DNA of 11,559 bases from CAZMUN01 sp964569815 (lineage in GTDB: Archaea; Iainarchaeota; Iainarchaeia; Iainarchaeales; GCA-2688035): positions 1-11,559 of the forward strand of contig CAZMUN010000034.1 in assembly GCA_964569815.1 (NCBI GenBank), in the 5' to 3' direction. Position 1 is the stretch's first letter, and every line of letters begins with the position of its first letter. Made by a program: the position numbers and the translations under genes. The notes under the pieces were generated by a model. The model was not told the origin of the DNA, did no database searches, and was given only the letters and a program-made list of their open reading frames with translations. Shown here in pieces: positions 6,458 through 11,559 of the stretch.

Positions 6458-7092
6458 TCTTTTCCCTCCAATTTGCCAATAAGTTTTGGCAGCTCTCCGA
6501 CATCTTTCAGAATATAGTCTGGCTGAGCCCGCTCAAGCTTTTCTTTTGTATCATAACCTGATAAGACCGCGACACTGGTGACGCCTGCATGTTTTGCTGT
6601 TTCAACGTCGTGGCACATGTCCCCCACATACAAAGTGCTCTCTTTTTCAATTTCGTGCTCTTCAAGCAGAGCATGAATCTTGTCCATCTTATTTTCATTG
6701 CTTCCGTCGACCGCGTCAATAAAACCAGTGTACCCGTATTCCTTTATTTCGCGTTCAAGAAGCTTGTGGTTGTGCGAGCTGAGCAAAACAACCTTTACGC
6801 CCTTTTCCTTAAGCCATTTCAATGTTTCAAGGCCATGGGGCAAAGGCTTTATCAGGTGGCAGTATTTTGGAAACCTTTTTTCCCATTCGGCATACTCCCA
6901 TTTAGGGTCTACTTTGAGATTTATTTTTCTGTAAAAATTCATCCACGGCAGCTCATACCTTTTCCTGAATTCCTGAGCCGACATCTTGTTTCTGCCCCAA
7001 AACTCGAGGATTTCGTTTGTGACATGAAAAGTTGCATCCCAGTCACTGCTTAAAACGCCGGACCAGTCAAAAATAACAGACTTAATTTTCAT
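6430..7092 (-). CDS. HAD-superfamily hydrolase, phosphoglycolate phosphatase-like, substrate unknown
   Basis: A 220-residue HAD hydrolase with an alpha-helical cap between motifs I and II (about 15-85). Motif I is FDWSGVL (8-14): nucleophile Asp9 is present but the usual second Asp, the general acid/base, is Ser11. Motif II is VLLSSHN (102-108), the motif III Lys is in NENKMDK (132-138), and motif IV is YVGDMCHDVETA (155-166) with Asp158 and Asp162. The family mostly dephosphorylates small metabolites; the substrate cannot be read from the sequence. The gene sits between pyrD and pyrK, overlapping pyrD by 11 bases and pyrK by 28, and GGGGAG precedes its ATG. Context suggests a nucleotide- or sugar-phosphate-related role or a house-cleaning phosphatase. 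The C-terminal tail is basic. Confidence 0.85.
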   Translation of the reverse strand: MKIKSVIFDWSGVLSSDWDATFHVTNEILEFWGRNKMSAQEFRKRYELPWMNFYRKINLKVDPKWEYAEWEKRFPKYCHLIKPLPHGLETLKWLKEKGVKVVLLSSHNHKLLEREIKEYGYTGFIDAVDGSNENKMDKIHALLEEHEIEKESTLYVGDMCHDVETAKHAGVTSVAVLSGYDTKEKLERAQPDYILKDVGELPKLIGKLEGKECAKARKSQ

Positions 7093-8011
7093 GCGCTGCT
7101 CCCCTGATTTCCCTTATGTCCTTGACACTGTTTTCCCGCATCCACTGCTTTATCTCCTCGGCAACCTTGCGGAATACGCCAAAGCCATGGTAGTAGGCTG
7201 CGGAACCAATTCCTACTGCAGTTGCCCCAGCCATGACCATTTCAACGGCGTCCCTGCCTGAGCAAACCCCGCCCATTCCAAGAACAGGCGCTTTCACAGC
7301 CTGGCTTACCTGGTAAACACAACGCAAGGCAATCGGCTTTATGGCCGGCCCTGAAATGCCGCCGAACTTGTTTGCAAGGACAGGCTTTCTTGCTTCGGCG
7401 TCAATTAGCATTCCCGGTCCCAAAGTATTTACTGCGCAGATTGCATCAGCTCCTGCCTTTTCGCATGACCTTGCAATTCCTGCAATATCCAAAGCCTGTG
7501 GCGTAAGCTTTGGCATTACTGGAACAGATCCGGCCTTCTTTTTCACAGCTGCTGTCACCTGCCCCGAAGTTTCAGAATCAACGCCAAAAACCATTCCCTC
7601 TTTTTTCGTGTTCGGGCAGCTTATGTTTACTTCAATCAAATCAGGCTTTTGTTTTGCGACTGCCTCTGCAACTTCTTCAAATTCTTCTATTGAAGAACCA
7701 TAAATGCTTGCAATCAGCGGAAAATTTCTGCCCTTTAATTCAGCCCACTCGCTTTCCTGTTTTTGGTAGCCTGGGCTTGGAAGCCCGACAGCATTAATTA
7801 GGCCGTGTTCCCACGCCAGAATACATGGATTTGGATGGCCCTCTTTTTCCTTCGGGCCAATGCTTTTCATTGTCACTGCTCCAGCCCCTTCATCTGAAAC
7901 GCGTTTAAGCAAAGCAGCATTCGTTCCCAAGATTCCGGACGCCAAAACCAGCGGGTTCTTCATTTTCAGGCCCGCAAAACCAGTTTTTAATTCCAAAAAA
8001 CCCGCTATCAA
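7082..8011 (-). CDS. pyrD: Dihydroorotate dehydrogenase, class 1B catalytic subunit
   Basis: Oxidises dihydroorotate to orotate with FMN and passes electrons to PyrK. The 309-residue protein shows NPLVLASGILG (19-29), the FMN-contacting MKS (48-50), NAVGLPSPG (73-81), the catalytic loop VNISCPNTK (128-136) with Cys132 as base (Cys marks class 1, against Ser in class 2), GGISGPAIKP (217-226) for FMN phosphate, and GMGGV near 245. Pairing with pyrK in the same cluster confirms type 1B. The first possible start is TTG at 8011; another TTG at 7996 would begin MELKTGFAGLK, which resembles family N termini better. No ATG fits. A TATA-like ATTTAAAT at 8028-8035 suggests transcription begins near 8005, which would favour 7996. 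Confidence 0.93.
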   Translation of the reverse strand: MIAGFLELKTGFAGLKMKNPLVLASGILGTNAALLKRVSDEGAGAVTMKSIGPKEKEGHPNPCILAWEHGLINAVGLPSPGYQKQESEWAELKGRNFPLIASIYGSSIEEFEEVAEAVAKQKPDLIEVNISCPNTKKEGMVFGVDSETSGQVTAAVKKKAGSVPVMPKLTPQALDIAGIARSCEKAGADAICAVNTLGPGMLIDAEARKPVLANKFGGISGPAIKPIALRCVYQVSQAVKAPVLGMGGVCSGRDAVEMVMAGATAVGIGSAAYYHGFGVFRKVAEEIKQWMRENSVKDIREIRGAAHEN

Positions 8012-8027
8012 ATGAATCCAAAAAAGA

Positions 8028-8035
8028 ATTTAAAT
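8028..8035 (-). promoter_or_regulatory. TATA-like box upstream of pyrD
   Basis: ATTTAAAT centred about 20 bases before the TTG at 8011 and about 35 before the TTG at 7996. It would make pyrD the first gene of a pyrD-HAD-pyrK-pyrB-pyrC transcript. The motif is palindromic and AT-rich, so strand assignment rests on gene direction. Confidence 0.4.
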
Positions 8036-8059
8036 GGTTGCCTGCGTTTCCCTGCTTGG

Positions 8060-8066
8060 AAAAAAA
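8060..8066 (-). terminator. Possible U-tract terminator after the R15P isomerase-like gene
   Basis: Seven consecutive A on the plus strand, so TTTTTTT on the transcribed strand, 7 bases past the TAG at 8073. Archaeal termination can rely on short U tracts without a hairpin. It would separate the upstream gene from the pyrD promoter region. Confidence 0.25.
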
Positions 8067-8072
8067 TCGGGT

Positions 8073-9044
8073 CTAATCCCTGGCTTTCTTCATCTTTTCC
8101 CTTAAAGACCCCAATAACCCCAAAAAAGGCTCCTGCCTCTTGTCCAAATCCAGCCGGTCGTACATTTCCATGGAAAAGTTCTTTGGGTCAAAAACGCCAA
8201 GCTCTGAAACAATTCCCTGAACATAAAACTCGTCCACGATGTCAAAAGCCGGGTTTCTTATCTTAACCCTTTTTGGCGGCCTTTCCCACACTTCCCCTGG
8301 CGGCCTTTCCTCTATCTCCTCCTCAAACCCATAATAGGTGGCAGGGTCAAAGCAGTGAGAGGATGTGCAAACAAACAAGGGGTTGTGGTGCTTTTTGGCA
8401 GTGTAAGCAACATGTGCAGAGCCAATCTTGTTCACAATAGAACCGTCGCTTAGCACAGCGTCGCATCCCATAAAAATCTTGTCAACAGGGTGCATGAATT
8501 TGTCAACGGCAGAATCCACAACCAGTGTAACGGGAATGCCGGCCTTTGCCAGGTTTTTTGCAGTAATCCTGCCCTGGAAAAGAGGCCTTGTTTCCGTACA
8601 GTAAACCATCTCAACCTTTTTCTTGGCCTTTTTGAAAATTTCCTCAACCGTGTGGCTGTGGCAATGTGTCATTAAGGTATCGCCCTTCTCAATAAGCCTG
8701 CTTCCATACAAAGCAATTTTTTCCATTGCCTTTTTCCTATCGGTTTCATAGTTTCCAATAACATGCAAAACGTTTTCCTTTACCTCCTGCAGGTTCCGGC
8801 TGTGAAGCGAAGCAGCTTTCAGGATAACCCTCAAAGCAGTTCTTGTTTCCGGCTCAGTTGCCCTTGCCATCAAAATTTTCAAACAATTCTTCTGCAGCTC
8901 GCGCCTTAACGCCACCAGCGTTTTTGCACGGCTTTTCTGCACAGAGCGCTTCAAGGCGTTTACAGCAGCCTTTCTTACTCTGCTGCTGCCCTGAATCTCC
9001 AGATTCTCAATGTCTTTAACGGTTCTCTCAAAATCTTTCGCCAT
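8073..9044 (-). CDS. Ribose-1,5-bisphosphate isomerase-like protein (aIF2B / MtnA superfamily)
   Basis: A 323-residue member of the eIF2B-alpha/MtnA-like isomerase superfamily. N-terminal helical domain to about residue 95, then the Rossmann-like catalytic domain: LMTHCHSH (124-131) with Cys128, ETRPLFQGRITA (151-162), VVDSA (175-179), MGCDAVLSDGSIVNKIG (192-208) with Asp195, and NPAFD (264-268). Cys128 and Asp195 match the catalytic pair of archaeal R15P isomerase, which makes ribulose-1,5-bisphosphate for type III RuBisCO in AMP breakdown; the spacing is close to the characterised enzyme. GCD replaces the usual GAD. It could instead be an initiation-factor-2B-like protein, since annotation of the two often mixes. 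ATG 9044 is preferred over TTG 9050. No RuBisCO or AMP phosphorylase gene is in the window. Confidence 0.82.
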   Translation of the reverse strand: MAKDFERTVKDIENLEIQGSSRVRKAAVNALKRSVQKSRAKTLVALRRELQKNCLKILMARATEPETRTALRVILKAASLHSRNLQEVKENVLHVIGNYETDRKKAMEKIALYGSRLIEKGDTLMTHCHSHTVEEIFKKAKKKVEMVYCTETRPLFQGRITAKNLAKAGIPVTLVVDSAVDKFMHPVDKIFMGCDAVLSDGSIVNKIGSAHVAYTAKKHHNPLFVCTSSHCFDPATYYGFEEEIEERPPGEVWERPPKRVKIRNPAFDIVDEFYVQGIVSELGVFDPKNFSMEMYDRLDLDKRQEPFLGLLGSLREKMKKARD

Positions 9045-9084
9045 GTGCAAGAATTAGTGCAAGGTCCTTTTTTTGGCTTTCGGT

Positions 9085-9834
9085 TCAAGGCATTCTCCTT
9101 TTCCTGCGCTGTTCCCTGAGCCTTTTCAGCTTTTCTTCCCTTGCCCGAAAAATTGCTGATGCCGAATCAAGCCCCCTTTCAAGCCTTTCAACGCCTTTTC
9201 CGCCAGGTTTCCGCAATTCGGCAAAGCCAGTGCCAACAAACTTTCGCGCCTTAACAAGCCTGTTCAAAGCCATTTCAAGGCCATAGCCTGTTTTCAAAAT
9301 TTCCCGCCACTGCTTGTTGCTTCGCAAAAGCCCTCCGAGGGCTTCAAGCCTTATTGCACGCTGGCCGCTTAAGCTATCGGAATTCAAATAAGTTGGATGC
9401 GGCTTCAGCCTGCCCACTGTCATCATAAGCTTCCTGTCCCTTACTATGGGCTCAACAAGCTTAAAAACCTGCCCAGGCCTTGCTTCAACATCTGCATCCA
9501 GCGTAACCACAATAACAGAGCCCTTTCTTACACGATGGTCCAGCGATTTTCTGTCCTGCCCTAAATGCTTTTTTTCAGCATGTCTAATGCCTGCAGCAAA
9601 CGCCGCTGCCTTGCCCCCGTTTTTGGGAAGCTCGATTACATCTGCATGGTGCATTCTTGCAATCCTTGCAGTCATGTCAGTGCTGCCATCGCTTACCACC
9701 ACTATGTCGTGGACTATTCCCTGCCTTTGGCAGTCCCTCAAAGAATCAACTGCCTTACCTATGTAGGACTCCTCATTGTATGCCGGAACAATTGCGACAA
9801 CCACCGTTCCCAGAGGCCACTGAACTTTTTCCAT
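9085..9834 (-). CDS. Glycosyltransferase family 2
   Basis: A 249-residue GT-A fold glycosyltransferase. VPAYNEE (16-22) and VVSDGSTD (46-53) are the sugar-nucleotide binding motifs, KNGGKAAAF (71-79) follows, LDADVEARPG (112-121) holds the metal-binding DAD, and LSGQRA (155-160) plus GYGLEM (183-188) resemble the acceptor-site region. There is no signal peptide or transmembrane helix, so it is cytosolic or loosely membrane-bound. The last 25 residues are strongly basic (KLKRLREQRRKRRMP), which could bind membrane lipid or nucleic acid. Donor and acceptor cannot be told. A TATA-like box 27 bases before the ATG suggests a leaderless first gene. A 40-base gap separates it from the R15P isomerase-like gene, so the two may be co-transcribed. 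Confidence 0.88.
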   Translation of the reverse strand: MEKVQWPLGTVVVAIVPAYNEESYIGKAVDSLRDCQRQGIVHDIVVVSDGSTDMTARIARMHHADVIELPKNGGKAAAFAAGIRHAEKKHLGQDRKSLDHRVRKGSVIVVTLDADVEARPGQVFKLVEPIVRDRKLMMTVGRLKPHPTYLNSDSLSGQRAIRLEALGGLLRSNKQWREILKTGYGLEMALNRLVKARKFVGTGFAELRKPGGKGVERLERGLDSASAIFRAREEKLKRLREQRRKRRMP

Positions 9835-9857
9835 AAGAATAATAGTGTCAGGCCTGG

Positions 9858-9865
9858 TTAAATTT
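9858..9865 (-). promoter_or_regulatory. TATA-like box of the glycosyltransferase gene
   Basis: AAATTTAA on the minus strand, centred about 27 bases before the ATG at 9834. That spacing predicts transcription starting at or next to the start codon, a leaderless mRNA, and agrees with the lack of a ribosome binding site. Confidence 0.5.
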
Positions 9866-9908
9866 CTTTTGGGCGGAAAAAAAATTAGTCAAAGCCGATT
9901 ATGTAGAA

Positions 9909-9933
9909 GCACTTTCTCATTATGTTTAAGTGC
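9909..9933. repeat. Short inverted repeat upstream of ftsZ
   Basis: GCACTT (9909-9914) and AAGTGC (9928-9933) form a 6-bp inverted repeat around a 13-base loop, about 13 bases upstream of the ftsZ TATA-like box. The position would suit a DNA-binding regulator site, but a repeat this short can occur by chance. Confidence 0.25.
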
Positions 9934-9945
9934 CTGAGCAATGCC

Positions 9946-9953
9946 TTTAAATT
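9946..9953 (+). promoter_or_regulatory. TATA-like box of ftsZ
   Basis: TTTAAATT, centred about 26 bases before position 9976. A transcript starting there would have a leader of about 27 bases before the TTG at 10003 and could not contain the ATG at 9922, which helps decide the ftsZ start. Confidence 0.5.
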
Positions 9954-9989
9954 CCTTTTTGGTAGGAATTATTTCAATTACATAAATCC

Positions 9990-9996
9990 GGGGGTG
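9990..9996 (+). promoter_or_regulatory. Ribosome binding site supporting the ftsZ TTG start
   Basis: GGGGGTG, 6 bases before the TTG at 10003. The same GGTG-before-TTG arrangement is seen at pyrB, and GGTG-type sites precede pyrC and spt5. Confidence 0.5.
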
Positions 9997-10002
9997 CCTT
10001 AT

Positions 10003-11124
10003 TTGCAAAGCGTTATAAAAAAAGCAGTTAAGAGGGCCAAAGCGCCATCAAAAAAACCAAGGAAAAAAATCAAGTCAACTCACAACAACGAAGACTTAAT
10101 CAAACTTTTAGAAACCGCGAAAGCAAAAATCCGCGTGGTAGGCGTGGGCGGCGGCGGCTGCAATACGATTGAACGGATGACCGAAGTCGGAATTGCCGGC
10201 GCAGAAACATTTGCAGTCAATACAGACGCCCAAGACCTTTTGAACACAACTGCCGACAAAAAGCTTTTGATTGGAAAAATTTTGACTCGAGGCCTAGGTT
10301 CGGGTTCTGACCCAAGCGTTGGCGAAGGCGCAGCCCAGGAATCAATGGACGAGCTCAAGGAAACCCTTGCCGATTCAGACCTTATTTTCATAACCTGTGG
10401 AATGGGTGGCGGAACAGGAACAGGCGCAGCCCCTGTTGTTGCCGAGCTTGGCAAAAACATGAAGGCCCTTACAATCGGAGTTGTCACAATTCCCTTCACT
10501 GTCGAAGGCCGAAAGAGAATGGAAAACGCGCTTTCAGGCCTTTCTGCTCTGAGAAAAAACACTGACACAGTTATTGTGATTCCAAACGACAAAATCTTGG
10601 AGATTGCTCCAGACCTGCCGGTCAATGCCGCCTTCAAAGTCGCTGACGAAGTCCTAACAAATGCTGTAAAGGGCATAACCGAGATGGTTACCAAGCCCGG
10701 TTTGATAAACCTGGACTACGCTGACCTCAAAACCATTTTGAGCAGGGGCGGAGCAGCAATGATTGGCTTGGGAGAATCTCACACAGACGAAAAGGGCGAA
10801 GCTCGCGCTCTCGAATCAGTGGAAAACGCGCTGACAAGCCCTTTGCTTGACGTCGACATTTCCGGAGCAAACCGTGCTTTGGTGAACGTGATTGGCGGCG
10901 CGGACATGACTCTTCGCGAGGCAGAGATGATTGTGGAAACGGTTTCAAGCAAAATCAGCCCCAATGCACACATAATCTGGGGTGCAATGATTGATGAGAA
11001 CCTGCCAAGAAACCAGATTCAGGCAATGGTTGTAATTGCAGGCGGCAAGTTCCCTTACCTGCAGGACCTTGACAAAATCGATTTGTCTGAGCCAATCGAT
11101 CTGGGAATTGACTTCACTGGGTAA
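10003..11124 (+). CDS. ftsZ: Cell division protein FtsZ
   Basis: Tubulin-like GTPase that polymerises into the division ring. From TTG 10003 the protein has 373 residues. VVGVGGGGCNTI (45-56) opens the GTPase domain, AVNTDAQ (71-77) follows, GGGTGTGAA (135-143) is the tubulin signature that binds GTP, NLDYADLK (236-243) is the T7 loop with both catalytic Asp, and NVIGGADMTLREAE (295-308) lies in the C-terminal domain. The C terminus ends IDLGIDFTG, as in archaeal FtsZ1-type proteins. An ATG at 9922 would add 27 residues (MFKCLSNAF...), but the TATA-like box lies inside that stretch, GGGGGTG precedes the TTG, and MQSVIKKAVKRAK matches the usual archaeal N terminus. Neighbouring secE and spt5 is the conserved archaeal arrangement. 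Confidence 0.95.
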   Translation: MQSVIKKAVKRAKAPSKKPRKKIKSTHNNEDLIKLLETAKAKIRVVGVGGGGCNTIERMTEVGIAGAETFAVNTDAQDLLNTTADKKLLIGKILTRGLGSGSDPSVGEGAAQESMDELKETLADSDLIFITCGMGGGTGTGAAPVVAELGKNMKALTIGVVTIPFTVEGRKRMENALSGLSALRKNTDTVIVIPNDKILEIAPDLPVNAAFKVADEVLTNAVKGITEMVTKPGLINLDYADLKTILSRGGAAMIGLGESHTDEKGEARALESVENALTSPLLDVDISGANRALVNVIGGADMTLREAEMIVETVSSKISPNAHIIWGAMIDENLPRNQIQAMVVIAGGKFPYLQDLDKIDLSEPIDLGIDFTG

Positions 11125-11160
11125 AGGTTTTCGGGCCAGAATTTTGGTTTTTAAACCTTT
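11123..11160 (+). terminator. Inverted repeat and T-rich stretch between ftsZ and secE
   Basis: AAAGGTTT (11123-11130) and AAACCTTT (11153-11160) form an 8-bp inverted repeat with a 22-base loop, directly at the ftsZ stop and followed by a pyrimidine-rich tract TTTTCTTTTCTAATTTTCTT. It could end the ftsZ transcript, but it overlaps the secE TATA-like box, so function is uncertain. Confidence 0.3.
11148..11155 (+). promoter_or_regulatory. TATA-like box of secE
   Basis: TTTTTAAA centred about 27 bases before the secE ATG, predicting a leaderless mRNA. The intervening sequence is pyrimidine-rich and lacks a ribosome binding site. Confidence 0.5.
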
Positions 11161-11178
11161 TCTTTTCTAATTTTCTTT

Positions 11179-11361
11179 ATGAACACATTGGAAAGCATCA
11201 AAAGCTTTGTTGCCTCAAGCAGGCGCGTTTTTGTCATTGCAAAAAAGCCTGACTGGAACGAGTTCCAGACAATGGCAAAGGTAACAGGCATTGGCATTAT
11301 CGTAATTGCCGTTCTGGCATACGCAATACAGTTGATTTTCGCTTTCATAGGCCTTGAATAG
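11179..11361 (+). CDS. secE: Protein translocase subunit SecE / Sec61 gamma
   Basis: Small essential subunit of the Sec61/SecYE protein-conducting channel in the cytoplasmic membrane. It has 60 residues, the normal archaeal size. The first half is basic and amphipathic (SSRRVFVIAKKPDWNEF; the KKPDWNEF stretch matches the conserved K-P-xW-xEF motif), and residues about 36-58 (GIGIIVIAVLAYAIQLIFAF) form the single transmembrane helix. The ATG is preceded by a TATA-like box at leaderless spacing. The position between ftsZ and spt5 fits the conserved archaeal secE-spt5 pair. Confidence 0.92.
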   Translation: MNTLESIKSFVASSRRVFVIAKKPDWNEFQTMAKVTGIGIIVIAVLAYAIQLIFAFIGLE

Positions 11362-11409
11362 GCCAAGAAAAAGCTTTTTAATGGTTACCAGATTAAAAGT
11401 TATTCAAGG

Positions 11410-11427
11410 AAAAAGGCCTTTTTTTTT
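11410..11427 (+). terminator. Palindrome plus T9 tract between secE and spt5
   Basis: AAAAAGGCCTTTTT is a perfect 14-base palindrome running into nine T (11419-11427). It can end the secE transcript through the T tract. If spt5 is transcribed from the AT-rich element near 11373-11381 (GCTTTTTAAT), the same tract falls inside the spt5 leader and could act as an attenuator. Confidence 0.45.
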
Positions 11428-11466
11428 GGCTCCAATTCCTTTTTCTTTCATGATTACAAGCTTTAA

Positions 11467-11471
11467 AGGTG
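11467..11471 (+). promoter_or_regulatory. Ribosome binding site of spt5
   Basis: AGGTG 7 bases before the ATG at 11479, so spt5 is translated from a leadered mRNA, unlike secE. Confidence 0.5.
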
Positions 11472-11478
11472 TGCACAA

Positions 11479-11559
11479 ATGATTTACACTATCAGAACAA
11501 CGGTTGGCCAAGAGTCTTTGGTAGTTGACATTATTGCCAACAGGATAAAAAACGAGGAA
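11479..11559 (+). CDS. spt5: Transcription elongation factor Spt5 (NusG-like), 5' part
   Basis: The 27 visible codons give MIYTIRTTVGQES and VDIIANRIKNEE, the start of the NGN domain of archaeal Spt5, which typically begins MIYxVRTTVGQE. Spt5 binds the RNA polymerase clamp together with Spt4 and supports processive elongation. The gene runs off the right edge, so the KOW domain is not visible. AGGTG precedes the ATG. The secE neighbour supports the call. Confidence 0.9.
   Translation, partial: MIYTIRTTVGQESLVVDIIANRIKNEE

Noticed and set aside
9909..9933. Inverted repeat GCACTT/AAGTGC as a firm operator for ftsZ
   Set aside because: Six base pairs with a 13-base loop is within chance expectation for AT-rich spacer DNA, so it is listed only as a low-confidence repeat.
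10080..10694. 204-codon minus-strand open frame opposite ftsZ
   Set aside because: Covers the FtsZ GTPase motifs on the other strand; Ser/Pro-rich shadow of a well conserved gene.
1..11559. CRISPR arrays, tRNA genes or insertion sequences
   Set aside because: No spaced repeats, cloverleaf patterns, transposase motifs or terminal inverted repeats were seen; the only tandem repeat is the two-copy one at 31-78.

Overview
The window reads as a piece of an archaeal chromosome. The right end carries an ftsZ - secE (Sec61 gamma) - spt5 run with archaeal-type proteins. Promoter-like TATA boxes sit about 26-28 bases before several first-gene start codons, and internal genes have GGAGG/GGTG-type ribosome binding sites. 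The lineage cannot be fixed from the sequence. The tight packing, frequent TTG starts and mix of bacterial-like and archaeal-like enzymes would suit a small-genome (DPANN-like) archaeon, but that is a guess.

Positions 56-9834 hold a pyrimidine biosynthesis locus, almost all on the minus strand. Read 5' to 3' on that strand the order is: family-2 glycosyltransferase, ribose-1,5-bisphosphate isomerase/aIF2B-like protein, pyrD (class 1B), a HAD hydrolase, pyrK, pyrB, pyrC; then a plus-strand gene of unknown function; then pyrE, pyrF and a LOG/SLOG-family protein. Every step from carbamoyl phosphate plus aspartate to UMP is encoded here: PyrB, PyrC, PyrD with PyrK, PyrE, PyrF. Carbamoyl phosphate synthase and the ATCase regulatory subunit PyrI are not in the window. 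pyrD-HAD-pyrK and pyrB-pyrC and pyrE-pyrF are joined by start/stop overlaps, which suggests translational coupling.

The plus-strand gene at 2190-3290 splits the cluster. It shares a short AT-rich promoter region with pyrE on one side and a palindromic CTAG (two stop codons at once) with pyrC on the other. Its sequence weakly resembles the middle, all-helical part of PEP-utilising enzymes without their catalytic domains.

Positions 9835-11559 run on the plus strand: ftsZ (probably starting at TTG 10003, not at the longer ATG 9922), secE, and the first 27 codons of spt5. The spt5 leader contains a perfect palindrome followed by a T tract and a 10-codon ORF overlapping the spt5 start. I found no tRNA, rRNA, CRISPR array or insertion sequence. 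No stretch longer than 300 bases lacks a gene; the longest is the divergent ftsZ/glycosyltransferase spacer (9835-10002).
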